Notes: generated by a model not told the origin, from the sequence alone. DNA of 8,829 bases from Rhodospirillales bacterium (GCA_903644035.1 CAHJXG010000372.1:1-8829), one strand, 5' to 3'. Counted from the first letter of the stretch, positions 1-6,086 are shown. Translations and numbers: made by a program.

Positions 1-338
1 TAGGGCAGGCCGAGCGCCGCCGTCGCCCGCAGCGCGTCGGCGGCGCCGGGCATCGCCTCCGTCTCCTCCGCCAGGGTCGCGATCAGCCGCGTGCGGACAT
101 GCTCGACCCAGCCGTCCGGCACCGCCCGCCCGGTCTGCGCCGCGACCATGGGCGGCAGGTCGGACAGCCGCAGGCCGATGAAGCGCGTCATCGCCTCCTC
201 CGCCGCCATGGGCCAGCCCAGCAGGCTGACCTCACGCGCCGTCACCCGCGCGGCCGGGCCCTCGCTGTCGACCAGCACCCCGTCGCAGTCGAAGATGACG
301 AGTCGCAGCGGGCTGGGCGTCACGGGGCTGGACGTCAC
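1..338 (-). CDS. HAD-family hydrolase (phosphoglycolate/sugar-phosphate phosphatase-like), N-terminal part, runs off window
   Basis: An open frame runs from a GTG at 338-336 to the left edge without a stop, giving about 112 residues. Near its N-terminus is the HAD motif I, DCDGVLVDSE, at about residues 17-26. Asp17 is the expected nucleophile and Asp19 the general acid/base of this phosphatase superfamily. The helical segment that follows fits the start of the small cap domain of subfamily IA enzymes (phosphoglycolate phosphatase, YieH-like or beta-phosphoglucomutase-like). Motifs II-IV lie outside the window, so the substrate cannot be named. The start is inferred: the GTG overlaps the hemH stop as GTGA, which suggests translational coupling, but neither it nor an in-frame GTG at 323-321 has a clear Shine-Dalgarno. 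The first residues before LRLVIFDCDG are unremarkable, so either start is possible. It is probably the third gene of the hemE-hemH transcript. Confidence 0.85.
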   Translation of the reverse strand, partial: MTSSPVTPSPLRLVIFDCDGVLVDSEGPAARVTAREVSLLGWPMAAEEAMTRFIGLRLSDLPPMVAAQTGRAVPDGWVEHVRTRLIATLAEETEAMPGAADALRATAALGLP

Positions 339-1429
339 GAGACGGGCGCCAGGGCCGGCATCGGCACCGGCTTCGGCGCGCCGGCACGGGCATGCGGGCA
401 GTCGCCGAACGGCTTGGGGCAGGTGCGCCCGCCGACGAAGCTGCACAGGCCGGGGCCGCGGCCGAGCGTCATGCGCACCAGCTCGGCCAGCGCCTCGATG
501 AAGCCGGGGTCGCTGTTCTGCGCCGGGCAGCGGAAGTAGCCCGGCACGCCCTCCTTCTCCGCCAGTTCCCGGTACTCGACGTCAAGCTCGACCAGCGTCT
601 CCGAATGCTCCGACACGAAGGCGATCGGCACAACGAGGACGGCGGTCTTGTCGTGCGCTGCCCGCTCGATCTCGACCTCGGTGCTGGGGTCGATCCACTT
701 CTGCGGCGTGGCGCGGGACTGGAAGCAGACGACGTGGTCAAGGTCCGGGATGGCAAGCTCGCGGACCACCGCGGCCACCGTGCGCTCCACCTGGAACTGG
801 TAGGGGTCCCCGGCCTTGACGATGCTCTCCGGCAGGCCGTGGGCGGAGAACAGGATGCGCAGCGGCACCGTGGGGTCGAGCGCCGCCCGGGCGTCCGCAT
901 AGGCCTGGCGCACCATGGCCGCGGTGGCGCGGGCGTAGCCGGGGTCAGAGTGGTAGCAGCACAGGGTGCTGACCGGCGTCACCAGCCCGGCCTGCGCCGC
1001 CGCCTCCCGCCAGGCCGACAGGCTGCTGCCGGTGGTGGTCGTGGAGTACTGGGGATAGAGCGGCACCAGCACGACCTCGTCCGGCTCCCACGCCTTGACC
1101 TCGCGCGCAGCGGCGAGGCTGAACGGGTGCCAGTAGCGCATGGCGACGAAGCAGCGCACGGTCATGTCGGACAGTGCGCCCTCCAGCGCGCGGGCCTGCT
1201 GCTCCGTCAGCTCCAGCAAGGGCGACTTGCCGCCCAGGATGGCGTAGTTGGCGCTGGCGGCCTTGACGCGGGCCAGCGCGATGATGCGGGCGAGCCAGGG
1301 GCGCACGAAGAACGGCACCCGCAGGATGGCCGGGTCCTTGAACAGGTTGACCAGGAACGGCCGGACCGAGGCCGGCTTGTCGGGGCCGCCGAGATTGAAC
1401 AGCACGACGGCGATCTTGCGTTGGGGCAT
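335..1429 (-). CDS. hemH: Ferrochelatase (protoporphyrin ferrochelatase)
   Basis: This enzyme inserts Fe2+ into protoporphyrin IX, the last step of protohaem synthesis. The protein is 364 aa from the ATG at 1429, a normal family length. Recognisable segments are the N-terminal VVLFNLGGPDKP, the ferrochelatase signature LFSAHGLPES with the metal-site His at about residue 197, and the second active-site segment PIAFVSEHSETLVELD (Glu/His at about 274-275 and Glu277). YPQYSTTTTGS in the middle is also typical. Cysteines occur at about 157/158, 301, 329, 337 and 344. The C-terminal set resembles the region that binds a [2Fe-2S] cluster in the Caulobacter and mycobacterial enzymes, but the ligands here are my inference. 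A TTG at 1438 in the same frame would add three residues. No good Shine-Dalgarno supports either start, and I prefer the ATG. The gene lies 31 bp downstream of hemE in the same orientation, as expected for a haem operon, and overlaps the following HAD gene by GTGA. Confidence 0.95.
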   Translation of the reverse strand: MPQRKIAVVLFNLGGPDKPASVRPFLVNLFKDPAILRVPFFVRPWLARIIALARVKAASANYAILGGKSPLLELTEQQARALEGALSDMTVRCFVAMRYWHPFSLAAAREVKAWEPDEVVLVPLYPQYSTTTTGSSLSAWREAAAQAGLVTPVSTLCCYHSDPGYARATAAMVRQAYADARAALDPTVPLRILFSAHGLPESIVKAGDPYQFQVERTVAAVVRELAIPDLDHVVCFQSRATPQKWIDPSTEVEIERAAHDKTAVLVVPIAFVSEHSETLVELDVEYRELAEKEGVPGYFRCPAQNSDPGFIEALAELVRMTLGRGPGLCSFVGGRTCPKPFGDCPHARAGAPKPVPMPALAPVS

Positions 1430-1460
1430 GGGTGCCAACTTGGCCAGTAAGCAGGCGCAG

Positions 1461-2486
1461 TCAAGCGGCCCGCACCTGCTTCACCAACGCCGCGACGTGC
1501 GCCGGCGGGGTCTGCGGCACGATGCCGTGGCCCAGGTTGAAGATGTGCGGGCGGCCCCGCGCCCCGTCGAGGACGACGCGGACCTCCGCCGCCATGGCCT
1601 CGCCTCCCGCCACGACGGAGAGCGGGTCGAGGTTGCCCTGCGTCGCGATGGCCGCCGGCACCAGCCCGGTCGCGACCGACAGCTCGGCCCCGGTGTCGAG
1701 CGCCACGGCGTTGACCCCGGTCTGCTCGGCGTAGGCGCCCACCAGCACGCCGGCGAGCCGGGGGAAGCCGATGATCGGGATGTCCGGGTGCCGGGCGCGG
1801 AGGGCGGCCACGATGCGCCGCGTCGGCTCGATCACGTGCAGCGCGAACAGCCGGGGCGACAGCACGCCGGCCCAGCTGTCGAACAGCATCACCGCGTCGG
1901 CGCCCGCCTCGATCTGCGCCGCCAGGTACTCGACCGTGGAGTCCACCAGCACGTCGATCAGCGAGGCGAACAGTGCCGGCTCCCCATGCGCCATGCCGCG
2001 GATGCGGGCGAAGTCCTTGGAGCCGCCGCCCTCCACCATGTAGCAGGCCACGGTGAACGGGCTGCCGGCGAAGCCGATCAGGGCCGTCGCATCGTCCAGC
2101 CCGGCCTTGGTGCGCTGCACCGTCTCGAGAATCGGCGCGATCGCGCCCATGACCCGGCCCGGGTCGAGCGCCGACACGTCCTGGCCCGTCGTGAGCCGCG
2201 GCAGCACCGGGCCTTCGCCCTCCTTGAACGCCAGGCCATGGCCGAGCGCCCAGGGCAGCATCAGGATGTCGCTGAACAGGATGGCGGCGTCGAAGCCATA
2301 GCGGCGGATGGGCTGCAGCGTCACCTCGGCTGCGAGCGCCGGGGTGGTGCACAGGCTGATGAAGTCCCCGGCCTGTCCGCGCAGCTCCCGGTACTCGGGC
2401 AGATAGCGCCCGGCCTGGCGCATCAGCCACATCGGCGGCGGCCAGACCGCCTCGCCGTTCAGGACACGCAGCAGCGGCTTGGTCAT
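1461..2486 (-). CDS. hemE: Uroporphyrinogen III decarboxylase
   Basis: HemE is a cytoplasmic enzyme that removes four carboxyl groups from uroporphyrinogen III to give coproporphyrinogen III. The 341-aa product is full length. Both family signatures are present: PPMWLMRQAGRYLPEYRELR at about residues 17-36 (substrate-binding Arg23 and Arg27) and GFAGSPFTVACYMVEGGGS in the middle. FSDILMLP places the essential Asp at residue 73, corresponding to the catalytic Asp of the human enzyme. FNLGHGI near the C-terminus is also diagnostic. The ATG at 2486 gives the standard N-terminus MTKPLLRVLNGE. Only a weak purine stretch precedes it. The promoter must lie in the putative replication origin immediately upstream, as it does in Caulobacter, where hemE transcription starts within the origin. 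hemH follows after 31 bp. Confidence 0.97.
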   Translation of the reverse strand: MTKPLLRVLNGEAVWPPPMWLMRQAGRYLPEYRELRGQAGDFISLCTTPALAAEVTLQPIRRYGFDAAILFSDILMLPWALGHGLAFKEGEGPVLPRLTTGQDVSALDPGRVMGAIAPILETVQRTKAGLDDATALIGFAGSPFTVACYMVEGGGSKDFARIRGMAHGEPALFASLIDVLVDSTVEYLAAQIEAGADAVMLFDSWAGVLSPRLFALHVIEPTRRIVAALRARHPDIPIIGFPRLAGVLVGAYAEQTGVNAVALDTGAELSVATGLVPAAIATQGNLDPLSVVAGGEAMAAEVRVVLDGARGRPHIFNLGHGIVPQTPPAHVAALVKQVRAA

Positions 2487-2535
2487 CGTGCGCTCTTACT
2501 CTTCAAAGAAGTAATTCTAGGATTCATGGGGTAGC

Positions 2536-2541
2536 AGTATA
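2536..2541 (-). promoter_or_regulatory. Possible -10 element of a hemE promoter
   Basis: Read on the minus strand, these bases are TATACT, a good match to the sigma-70 -10 hexamer, about 50 bases upstream of the hemE ATG. I find no convincing -35 hexamer 16-18 bp further upstream; a TTGAAT lies about 26 bp away, which is too far. The site lies in the putative origin, so transcription from here would cross the A+T-rich segment. This is a weak call. Confidence 0.25.
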
Positions 2542-2576
2542 GCCTGTGAGTCCTGGGGTACCCCGTAATTCAAAAC

Positions 2577-2597
2577 TTATCCACCCTCATGTCCACA
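2577..2597 (+). promoter_or_regulatory. Pair of DnaA-box-like sites
   Basis: TTATCCACC at 2577-2585 differs from the DnaA consensus TTATCCACA only at the last base. ATGTCCACA at 2589-2597 differs at two positions. Their starts are 12 bp apart in the same orientation, and they lie at the edge of the most A+T-rich part of the gap. They would be the first DnaA contacts beside a possible unwinding element. Confidence 0.65.
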
Positions 2598-2676
2598 GGC
2601 TCAAACCCTGGCAAGCCGTTGCTTTCAAGCGTGGACTCCCCGGGTACCCCATTCTCGTACAGGATGGCCCCGCATA

Positions 2677-2685
2677 CTATCCACA
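2677..2685 (+). promoter_or_regulatory. DnaA-box-like site
   Basis: CTATCCACA matches TTATCCACA at eight of nine positions; the first base is C. It is in the same orientation as the other boxes and lies between the second GGGTACCC palindrome and the TTATCCCCG boxes. Confidence 0.6.
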
Positions 2686-2704
2686 GTACCTGACGTTTCG
2701 CTTG

Positions 2705-2713
2705 TTATCCCCG
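2705..2713 (+). promoter_or_regulatory. TTATCCCCG box (weak DnaA-box variant)
   Basis: This is the first of three identical TTATCCCCG sequences in the gap. It matches the DnaA consensus at seven of nine positions, including the TTATCC core. It may be a low-affinity DnaA site; Caulobacter's origin uses several weak boxes. Confidence 0.45.
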
Positions 2714-2754
2714 CTTGTCCCGACGCCTGATGAGCCGCACGCCCAAAACCCGAG

Positions 2755-2772
2755 TTATCCCCGTTATCCCCG
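2755..2772 (+). repeat. Perfect 9-bp tandem repeat of TTATCCCCG (weak DnaA-box variants)
   Basis: Two identical TTATCCCCG units abut at 2755-2763 and 2764-2772 with no spacer. The same 9-mer also occurs alone at 2705-2713. All three keep the TTATCC core of the DnaA box and point the same way. Head-to-tail weak boxes would suit co-operative DnaA-ATP loading, which is inference. Confidence 0.7.
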
Positions 2773-2775
2773 CAA

Positions 2776-2844
2776 TTCCACCGCCCCGATCCACCGTCCC
2801 CCATCCATCGTCCCCAATCCAACGCCCCCGATCCAACGCCCTGA
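2776..2844 (+). repeat. Short tandem repeat, 14-bp period, ATCCAnCGyCCCCn units
   Basis: Four units start exactly 14 bp apart, at 2789, 2803, 2817 and 2831. They read ATCCACCGTCCCCC, ATCCATCGTCCCCA, ATCCAACGCCCCCG and ATCCAACGCCCTGA. A degenerate 13-base unit, TTCCACCGCCCCG, precedes them at 2776. Every full unit begins with ATCCA, part of the DnaA-box core. The array ends 17 bases before the ATG of the DUF299 gene. It may be an origin iteron-like array or a slippage-derived repeat in the leader; the sequence alone does not decide. Confidence 0.75.
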
Positions 2845-2861
2845 GAACGGAACCGCCGCAC

Positions 2862-3749
2862 ATGAATCTGCACCTGGTGTCCGACGCGACCGGAGAGACG
2901 CTGAACAGCATCGCCCGCGCCACCGTCTCGCAGTTCGAGCAGGCCCCCATCGTCTACCACCGCTGGAGCCTGATCCGGACCCGCTTCCAGCTGCACCGCG
3001 TGCTGGAGGGGATCGAGGCCGAACCCGGCCCCGTGCTGTCCACCGTCATCGACAAGGCGCTCCGCAACGACCTGGAAACGACGTGCCTGCGGCTCGGCGT
3101 GTCCGTGCTGAACGTGCTGGAGCCGGTGCTGGAGATGCTGCAGGAGCATATCGGCACCCAGGCGCAGTCCCGGCCGGGGCGGCAGTACGTGCTGGACGCC
3201 GACTACTTCCGCCGCATCGACGCGATGCACTACGTGCTGGCCCATGACGACGGGCAGGCGCAGGCCGGCATCGCCTCGGCCGACGTGGTGCTGGTCGGCG
3301 TGTCGCGCAGCAGCAAGACGCCGACGTCGTTCTACCTTGCGAACCGCGGGATCAAGGCGGCCAACGTGCCGCTGGTGCCGGGCACGCCGGACCCGCCGGG
3401 GCTGGAGGCGCCGATCTGCCCGGTGATCGGCCTCACCCTGGACCCGCCCGCGCTGATCGAGATCCGGCGCCACCGGCTGAAGCTGATCGCCGCCGGCAAC
3501 GACACCGGCCGGGTGCGTCAGGACAGCGGCGACTACGTCGACGTCGAGGCGGTGCGCAGCGAGCTGCTGTGGGCGCGGCGCCTGTGCACCCGCCGCGGCT
3601 GGCCGGTGATCGACGTGACCCGGCGCTCCATCGAGGAGACGGCCGCCACCGTGCTTCAGCTCATGGATGCCTGGCACGAGCGGCGGCGGCGGGAGGCGGT
3701 TGCCGCTTCTGCCCCCATGCCGCCTGTGCCCCTTCCGCCCACGCCATGA
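2862..3749 (+). CDS. DUF299 pyruvate, phosphate dikinase regulatory protein (bifunctional kinase/Pi-dependent phosphorylase)
   Basis: Members of this family (RP1, PpsR, 'RP001') switch pyruvate, phosphate dikinase or PEP synthase off and on. They use ADP to phosphorylate a catalytic-domain Thr and phosphate to remove it. The 295-aa product begins [20 protein letters not shown], a typical family N-terminus. It contains the characteristic nucleotide-binding loop [18 protein letters not shown] starting at residue 146, followed by [10 protein letters not shown], and ends with an Ala/Pro-rich tail. The frame is open upstream to 2715, but that extension runs through origin repeats and is low-complexity, so I take the ATG at 2862; GAGAACGGAA about 9 bases upstream is a weak ribosome-binding site. 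The gene overlaps maf by ATGA. The target, PPDK or PEP synthase, is not in the window; PPDK is commoner in alphaproteobacteria. Confidence 0.93.
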   Translation: MNLHLVSDATGETLNSIARATVSQFEQAPIVYHRWSLIRTRFQLHRVLEGIEAEPGPVLSTVIDKALRNDLETTCLRLGVSVLNVLEPVLEMLQEHIGTQAQSRPGRQYVLDADYFRRIDAMHYVLAHDDGQAQAGIASADVVLVGVSRSSKTPTSFYLANRGIKAANVPLVPGTPDPPGLEAPICPVIGLTLDPPALIEIRRHRLKLIAAGNDTGRVRQDSGDYVDVEAVRSELLWARRLCTRRGWPVIDVTRRSIEETAATVLQLMDAWHERRRREAVAASAPMPPVPLPPTP

Positions 3750-4351
3750 TGCAGGCATCGGCACCTCCCCTGGTCCTGGCCAGCCAATCGGCGGCGCGGG
3801 CCGCGTTGCTGGAGGCGGCCGGCCTGCGGTTCGAGGCGCGTCCGGCCCGGGTGGACGAGGCGGCGGTGAAGCAGGCCTGCCGGGCGGAGGGCGCAGACGC
3901 CGCCGAGACCGCGTTGACGCTCGCCGCCCTCAAGGCGCGGCGCATCCGTGATCCCGACGCGTTGGTGATCGGCGCCGACCAGCTTCTGGTGTGCGGCGGC
4001 GCCTGGTTCGACAAGCCGGAGGACCTCGGCGGCGCGCGCGGGCAGCTTCGGACCCTGCGCGGCCAGACGCACCGCCTGGTCACCGCCGTGACCTGCCTGC
4101 GCGGCGGGCAGGAGGTGTGGCGCCACGTCGCCGAACCCCGGCTGCGCATGCGCGCGTTCAGCGATGCGTTCCTGGAGGAGTACCTGGCCGCCGAGGGCGA
4201 TGCGATCCTGTCCTGCGTCGGCGCCTATCGGCTGGAGGGCTTGGGCGTGCACCTGTTCGACGAGGTGCAGGGCGAGCACGCCGCCATCCTGGGCCTGCCG
4301 CTGCTGCCGCTGCTGGGTTTCCTGCGGCAGCACGGCGTCCTTGCCGGCTAG
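3746..4351 (+). CDS. maf: Maf-family nucleoside triphosphate pyrophosphatase
   Basis: Maf proteins hydrolyse (d)NTPs, often modified or non-canonical, to monophosphates plus pyrophosphate, and were first linked to septum formation. The 201-aa product has the N-terminal phosphate-binding segment [19 protein letters not shown] (residues 9-27; Ser13, Ser15 and Arg18 replace the usual SxSPRR). GADQ with the catalytic Asp at 78 follows, then [20 protein letters not shown], and [10 protein letters not shown] plus [10 protein letters not shown] near the C-terminus. The Gln after the catalytic Asp, instead of the common Thr, is what I recall for the origin-linked alphaproteobacterial Maf subgroup. 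The start is the first ATG of ATGATG, overlapping the DUF299 stop (ATGA), so the two genes are probably translationally coupled. Substrate preference (m7GTP-like or dTTP/UTP-like) cannot be assigned by eye. Confidence 0.92.
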   Translation: MMQASAPPLVLASQSAARAALLEAAGLRFEARPARVDEAAVKQACRAEGADAAETALTLAALKARRIRDPDALVIGADQLLVCGGAWFDKPEDLGGARGQLRTLRGQTHRLVTAVTCLRGGQEVWRHVAEPRLRMRAFSDAFLEEYLAAEGDAILSCVGAYRLEGLGVHLFDEVQGEHAAILGLPLLPLLGFLRQHGVLAG

Positions 4352-4422
4352 CGCCGCGTTTGCCGGGCTGGCCCCCGTGCGATAGGGTTGGGGGACGGGC
4401 CAATGAAAAACGGGGTTGAGGG

Positions 4423-5172
4423 ATGGCGGCGAGCAAGGTCTATCCGGACGCGGCGGCGGCGCTGGCCGGGGTGCTGCGGGACGGCATGGTCATCATGGCC
4501 GGCGGCTTCGGCCTGTGCGGCATCCCGCAGGTGCTGATCGAGGCGATCCGGGAGAGCGGCGTGCGGGACCTGACCTGCATCTCGAACAACGCGGGCGTGG
4601 ACGACGCCGGGCTGGGCCTGCTGCTGCAGACCCGGCAGATCCGCAAGATGATCTCCTCCTATGTCGGCGAGAACGCGACCTTTGCGAAGCAATACCTTGC
4701 GGGCGAGCTGGAGATCGAGTTCAACCCGCAGGGCACGCTGGCGGAGCGCATCCGGGCGGGCGGCGCCGGCATCCCCGCCTTCTACACCCGCACCGGCGTC
4801 GGCACCGCCATCGCCGAGGGCAAGGACGAGCGGGAGTTCGACGGCCACCGCTACATCATGGAGCGCGGCCTGGTGGCGGACCTCGCCATCGTGCACGCCT
4901 GGCGCGGCGACACCGAGGGCAACCTGGTGTACCGGATGACCGCGCGGAACTTCAACCCGATCATGGCGACCGCCGCCCGGATGGTGGTGGCCCAGGTCGA
5001 GGAGCTGGTGGAGCCGGGCACGCTCGATGCCGACCACGTCGTAACGCCGGGCATCTTCGTGAAGCGCATGATCCACGTGGGCAACGTCGCGAAGCGGATC
5101 GAGCAGCGCACCACGCGCAAGCCTGCCGGGGCCGCGCCCGCGGCGGCCGGCGCCGAATCACTGCCGGCATAG
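4423..5172 (+). CDS. scoA: 3-oxoacid CoA-transferase subunit A (succinyl-CoA:acetoacetate-type)
   Basis: This is the alpha subunit of a class I CoA-transferase that moves CoA between succinyl-CoA (or a similar donor) and a 3-oxoacid such as acetoacetate, opening ketone-body or poly-hydroxybutyrate-derived carbon to acetyl-CoA. The product is 249 aa. It carries the CoA-transferase signature GGFGLCGIP at residues 27-35, a conserved SNNAG, and the stretch GVGTAIAEGKDEREFDG typical of SCOT alpha subunits. The last 20 or so residues are an Ala/Pro-rich extension past the normal family end. The start at 4423 has GAGGG directly upstream. scoB begins 9 bases after the stop. AtoD and PcaI are close relatives, so the exact substrate (acetoacetate, butyrate or 3-oxoadipate) is not fixed, but similarity to SCOT subunits is strongest by eye. 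Confidence 0.92.
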   Translation: MAASKVYPDAAAALAGVLRDGMVIMAGGFGLCGIPQVLIEAIRESGVRDLTCISNNAGVDDAGLGLLLQTRQIRKMISSYVGENATFAKQYLAGELEIEFNPQGTLAERIRAGGAGIPAFYTRTGVGTAIAEGKDEREFDGHRYIMERGLVADLAIVHAWRGDTEGNLVYRMTARNFNPIMATAARMVVAQVEELVEPGTLDADHVVTPGIFVKRMIHVGNVAKRIEQRTTRKPAGAAPAAAGAESLPA

Positions 5173-5181
5173 GAGGCGACG

Positions 5182-5829
5182 ATGGCCTGGACCCGAGACG
5201 AGATGGCGGCCCGCGCGGCGCGGGAACTGCAGGACGGCATGTACGTGAACCTGGGCATCGGCATCCCGACCCTGGTCGCCAACCATATCCCCTCCGACAT
5301 CAGCATCCAGCTGCACAGCGAGAACGGCATGCTGGGCATCGGCCCCTTCCCCTTCGAGGGGGAGGAGGACGCGGACCTCATCAACGCCGGCAAGCAGACG
5401 GTGACGAAGCTGCCGACCACGAGCTTCTTCGACAGCGCCGCCTCCTTCGCGCTGGTGCGCGGCGGCCACATCGCGATCTCCATCCTGGGCGCGCTGCAGG
5501 TGGCGGAGAACGGCGACCTCGCGAACTGGATGATCCCCGGCAAGATGGTGAAGGGCATGGGCGGCGCCATGGACCTGGTGGCCGGCGTGCCCCGCGTCGT
5601 CGTGCTGATGGAGCACACCGCCGGCGGCAAGCCGAAGCTGCTGCGCGCCTGTTCCCTGCCGCTGACCGGTGCCGGCGTGGTGAACCTCGTGGTGACGGAG
5701 CTCGGCGTGTTCGACGTGGGCCGGCCGGGGTTCACCCTGGTCGACGTGGCGCCCGGCGTCACCCTGGAGGAGATCCGCGGCAAGACCGAGGCCCCGTTCG
5801 AGGTGCACCGGGAGCTGAAGGCCGCATAG
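5182..5829 (+). CDS. scoB: 3-oxoacid CoA-transferase subunit B
   Basis: This beta subunit carries the catalytic glutamate of the CoA-transferase. The 215-aa protein contains [11 protein letters not shown] near the N-terminus and the class I active-site motif LHSENGMLG. Glu47 in that motif should form the glutamyl-CoA thioester intermediate. [14 protein letters not shown] and [19 protein letters not shown] are also diagnostic. A strong Shine-Dalgarno, AGGAGG at 5171-5176, overlaps the scoA stop codon and fixes the ATG at 5182. The subunits are separate genes, as usual in bacteria, and would form an alpha2beta2-type enzyme. Two possible hairpins follow before the tRNA gene. Confidence 0.94.
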   Translation: MAWTRDEMAARAARELQDGMYVNLGIGIPTLVANHIPSDISIQLHSENGMLGIGPFPFEGEEDADLINAGKQTVTKLPTTSFFDSAASFALVRGGHIAISILGALQVAENGDLANWMIPGKMVKGMGGAMDLVAGVPRVVVLMEHTAGGKPKLLRACSLPLTGAGVVNLVVTELGVFDVGRPGFTLVDVAPGVTLEEIRGKTEAPFEVHRELKAA

Positions 5830-5858
5830 CCCCTTGATGTCGGACGCAGGGGGGGCTA
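5827..5858 (+). terminator. Possible hairpin after scoB
   Basis: TAGCCCC (including the scoB stop) and GGGGCTA form a perfect 7-bp stem around an 18-base loop, followed by only two T residues. It sits where a terminator for the scoAB transcript would be expected, but the long loop and short T run make it weak. Confidence 0.35.
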
Positions 5859-5873
5859 TTACCCGCGCCCGCA

Positions 5874-5894
5874 GCCGGGCTTGTCCTGCCCGGC
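5874..5894 (+). terminator. Hairpin between scoB and tRNA-Ala
   Basis: GCCGGGC and GCCCGGC form a perfect 7-bp G/C stem with loop TTGTCCT. It ends six bases before the tRNA. No T tract follows, so it may be a Rho-assisted terminator of scoAB or simply a structured spacer. Confidence 0.35.
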
Positions 5895-5900
5895 GCAGAC

Positions 5901-5976
5901 GGGGCTGTAGCTCAGTTGGGAGAGCGCCTGAATGGCATTCAGGAGGTCAGCGGTTCGATCCCGCTCAGCTCCACCA
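5901..5976 (+). tRNA. tRNA-Ala (anticodon GGC)
   Basis: The full 76-base cloverleaf is present. The acceptor stem GGGGCTG pairs with CAGCTCC and includes the G3:U70 wobble pair that identifies alanine tRNAs. The D-arm region reads AGCTCAGTTGGGAGAGC. The anticodon stem CCTGA/TCAGG encloses loop ATGGCAT, giving anticodon GGC, which reads GCC, a favoured Ala codon in this GC-rich genome. The T arm contains GGTTCGATCC. The discriminator is A73, and CCA is encoded. It is a lone tRNA with no rRNA or other tRNA beside it in the window. Confidence 0.98.
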
Positions 5977-5981
5977 TCGCT

Positions 5982-6007
5982 GACGGGCCGGCGACGCCAT
6001 TCCCGTC
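5982..6007 (+). terminator. Weak hairpin downstream of tRNA-Ala
   Basis: GACGGG and CCCGTC form a perfect 6-bp stem with a 14-base loop starting six bases after the encoded CCA. There is no T run. The position suits transcript ending or a processing boundary for the tRNA, but the support is structural only. Confidence 0.25.
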
Positions 6008-6086
6008 GGCGCGGCACGTCATAGCGCCCGGCAAGCCGACCCGGGCGCCCCCGCCGCGTCGTCCCAGGTCCGCCGAGCTTGATCCC

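Larger units (their letters stand above)
2487..2861. other. oriC: Putative chromosomal replication origin (oriC) between hemE and DUF299 gene
   Basis: No convincing coding frame occupies this 375-bp gap, and A+T is visibly higher than in the flanking genes, especially 2495-2582. Matches to the DnaA box TTATCCACA, all on the plus strand, are TTATCCACC (2577-2585), ATGTCCACA (2589-2597), CTATCCACA (2677-2685) and TTATCCCCG three times (2705-2713, 2755-2763, 2764-2772). GANTC sites (CcrM-type methylation) occur at 2521, 2548 and 2634. Two GTAATTC copies (2511, 2565) lie in the A+T-rich part next to the first box, a plausible unwinding element. Established knowledge: alphaproteobacterial origins characterised in Caulobacter, with the same gene cluster in Rickettsia, sit beside hemE and the DUF299 gene RP001. 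I did not find perfect CtrA sites (TTAA-N7-TTAA). Origin function is inferred; the motifs are seen directly. Confidence 0.8.

Noticed and set aside
392..1450. Long plus-strand frames opposite hemH, and likewise 1248-2534 opposite hemE and the 740-aa minus frame opposite the molybdoenzyme
   Set aside because: They are low-complexity Arg/Gly/Ala/His-rich antisense shadows typical of high-GC genes; the opposite strand has clear family motifs.
2715..2861. In-frame N-terminal extension of the DUF299 protein by 49 residues
   Set aside because: It reads through TTATCCCCG and 14-bp repeats as a Pro/Arg/Ser-rich segment, while [13 protein letters not shown] at 2862 is the normal family start.
3569..3745. 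Upstream in-frame extension of Maf within the DUF299 gene
   Set aside because: The extension is the frame-shifted shadow of the DUF299 C-terminus; Maf family proteins begin just before LVLAS, matching ATG 3746.
4369..4402. TGGCCC...GGGCCA inverted repeat between maf and scoA as a terminator
   Set aside because: The stem is only 6 bp with a 22-base loop and no T run follows; it is probably incidental in GC-rich DNA.
4416..5837. 473-aa plus-strand frame across scoA and scoB
   Set aside because: It is a different reading frame of the two CoA-transferase genes with Arg/Gly/His-rich composition and no recognisable domain.
5916..6086. Upstream part of the plus-strand frame that would give the small membrane protein 155 aa
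   Set aside because: It begins inside the tRNA D-arm region, so it cannot be the true start; I kept only the part from GTG 6087.
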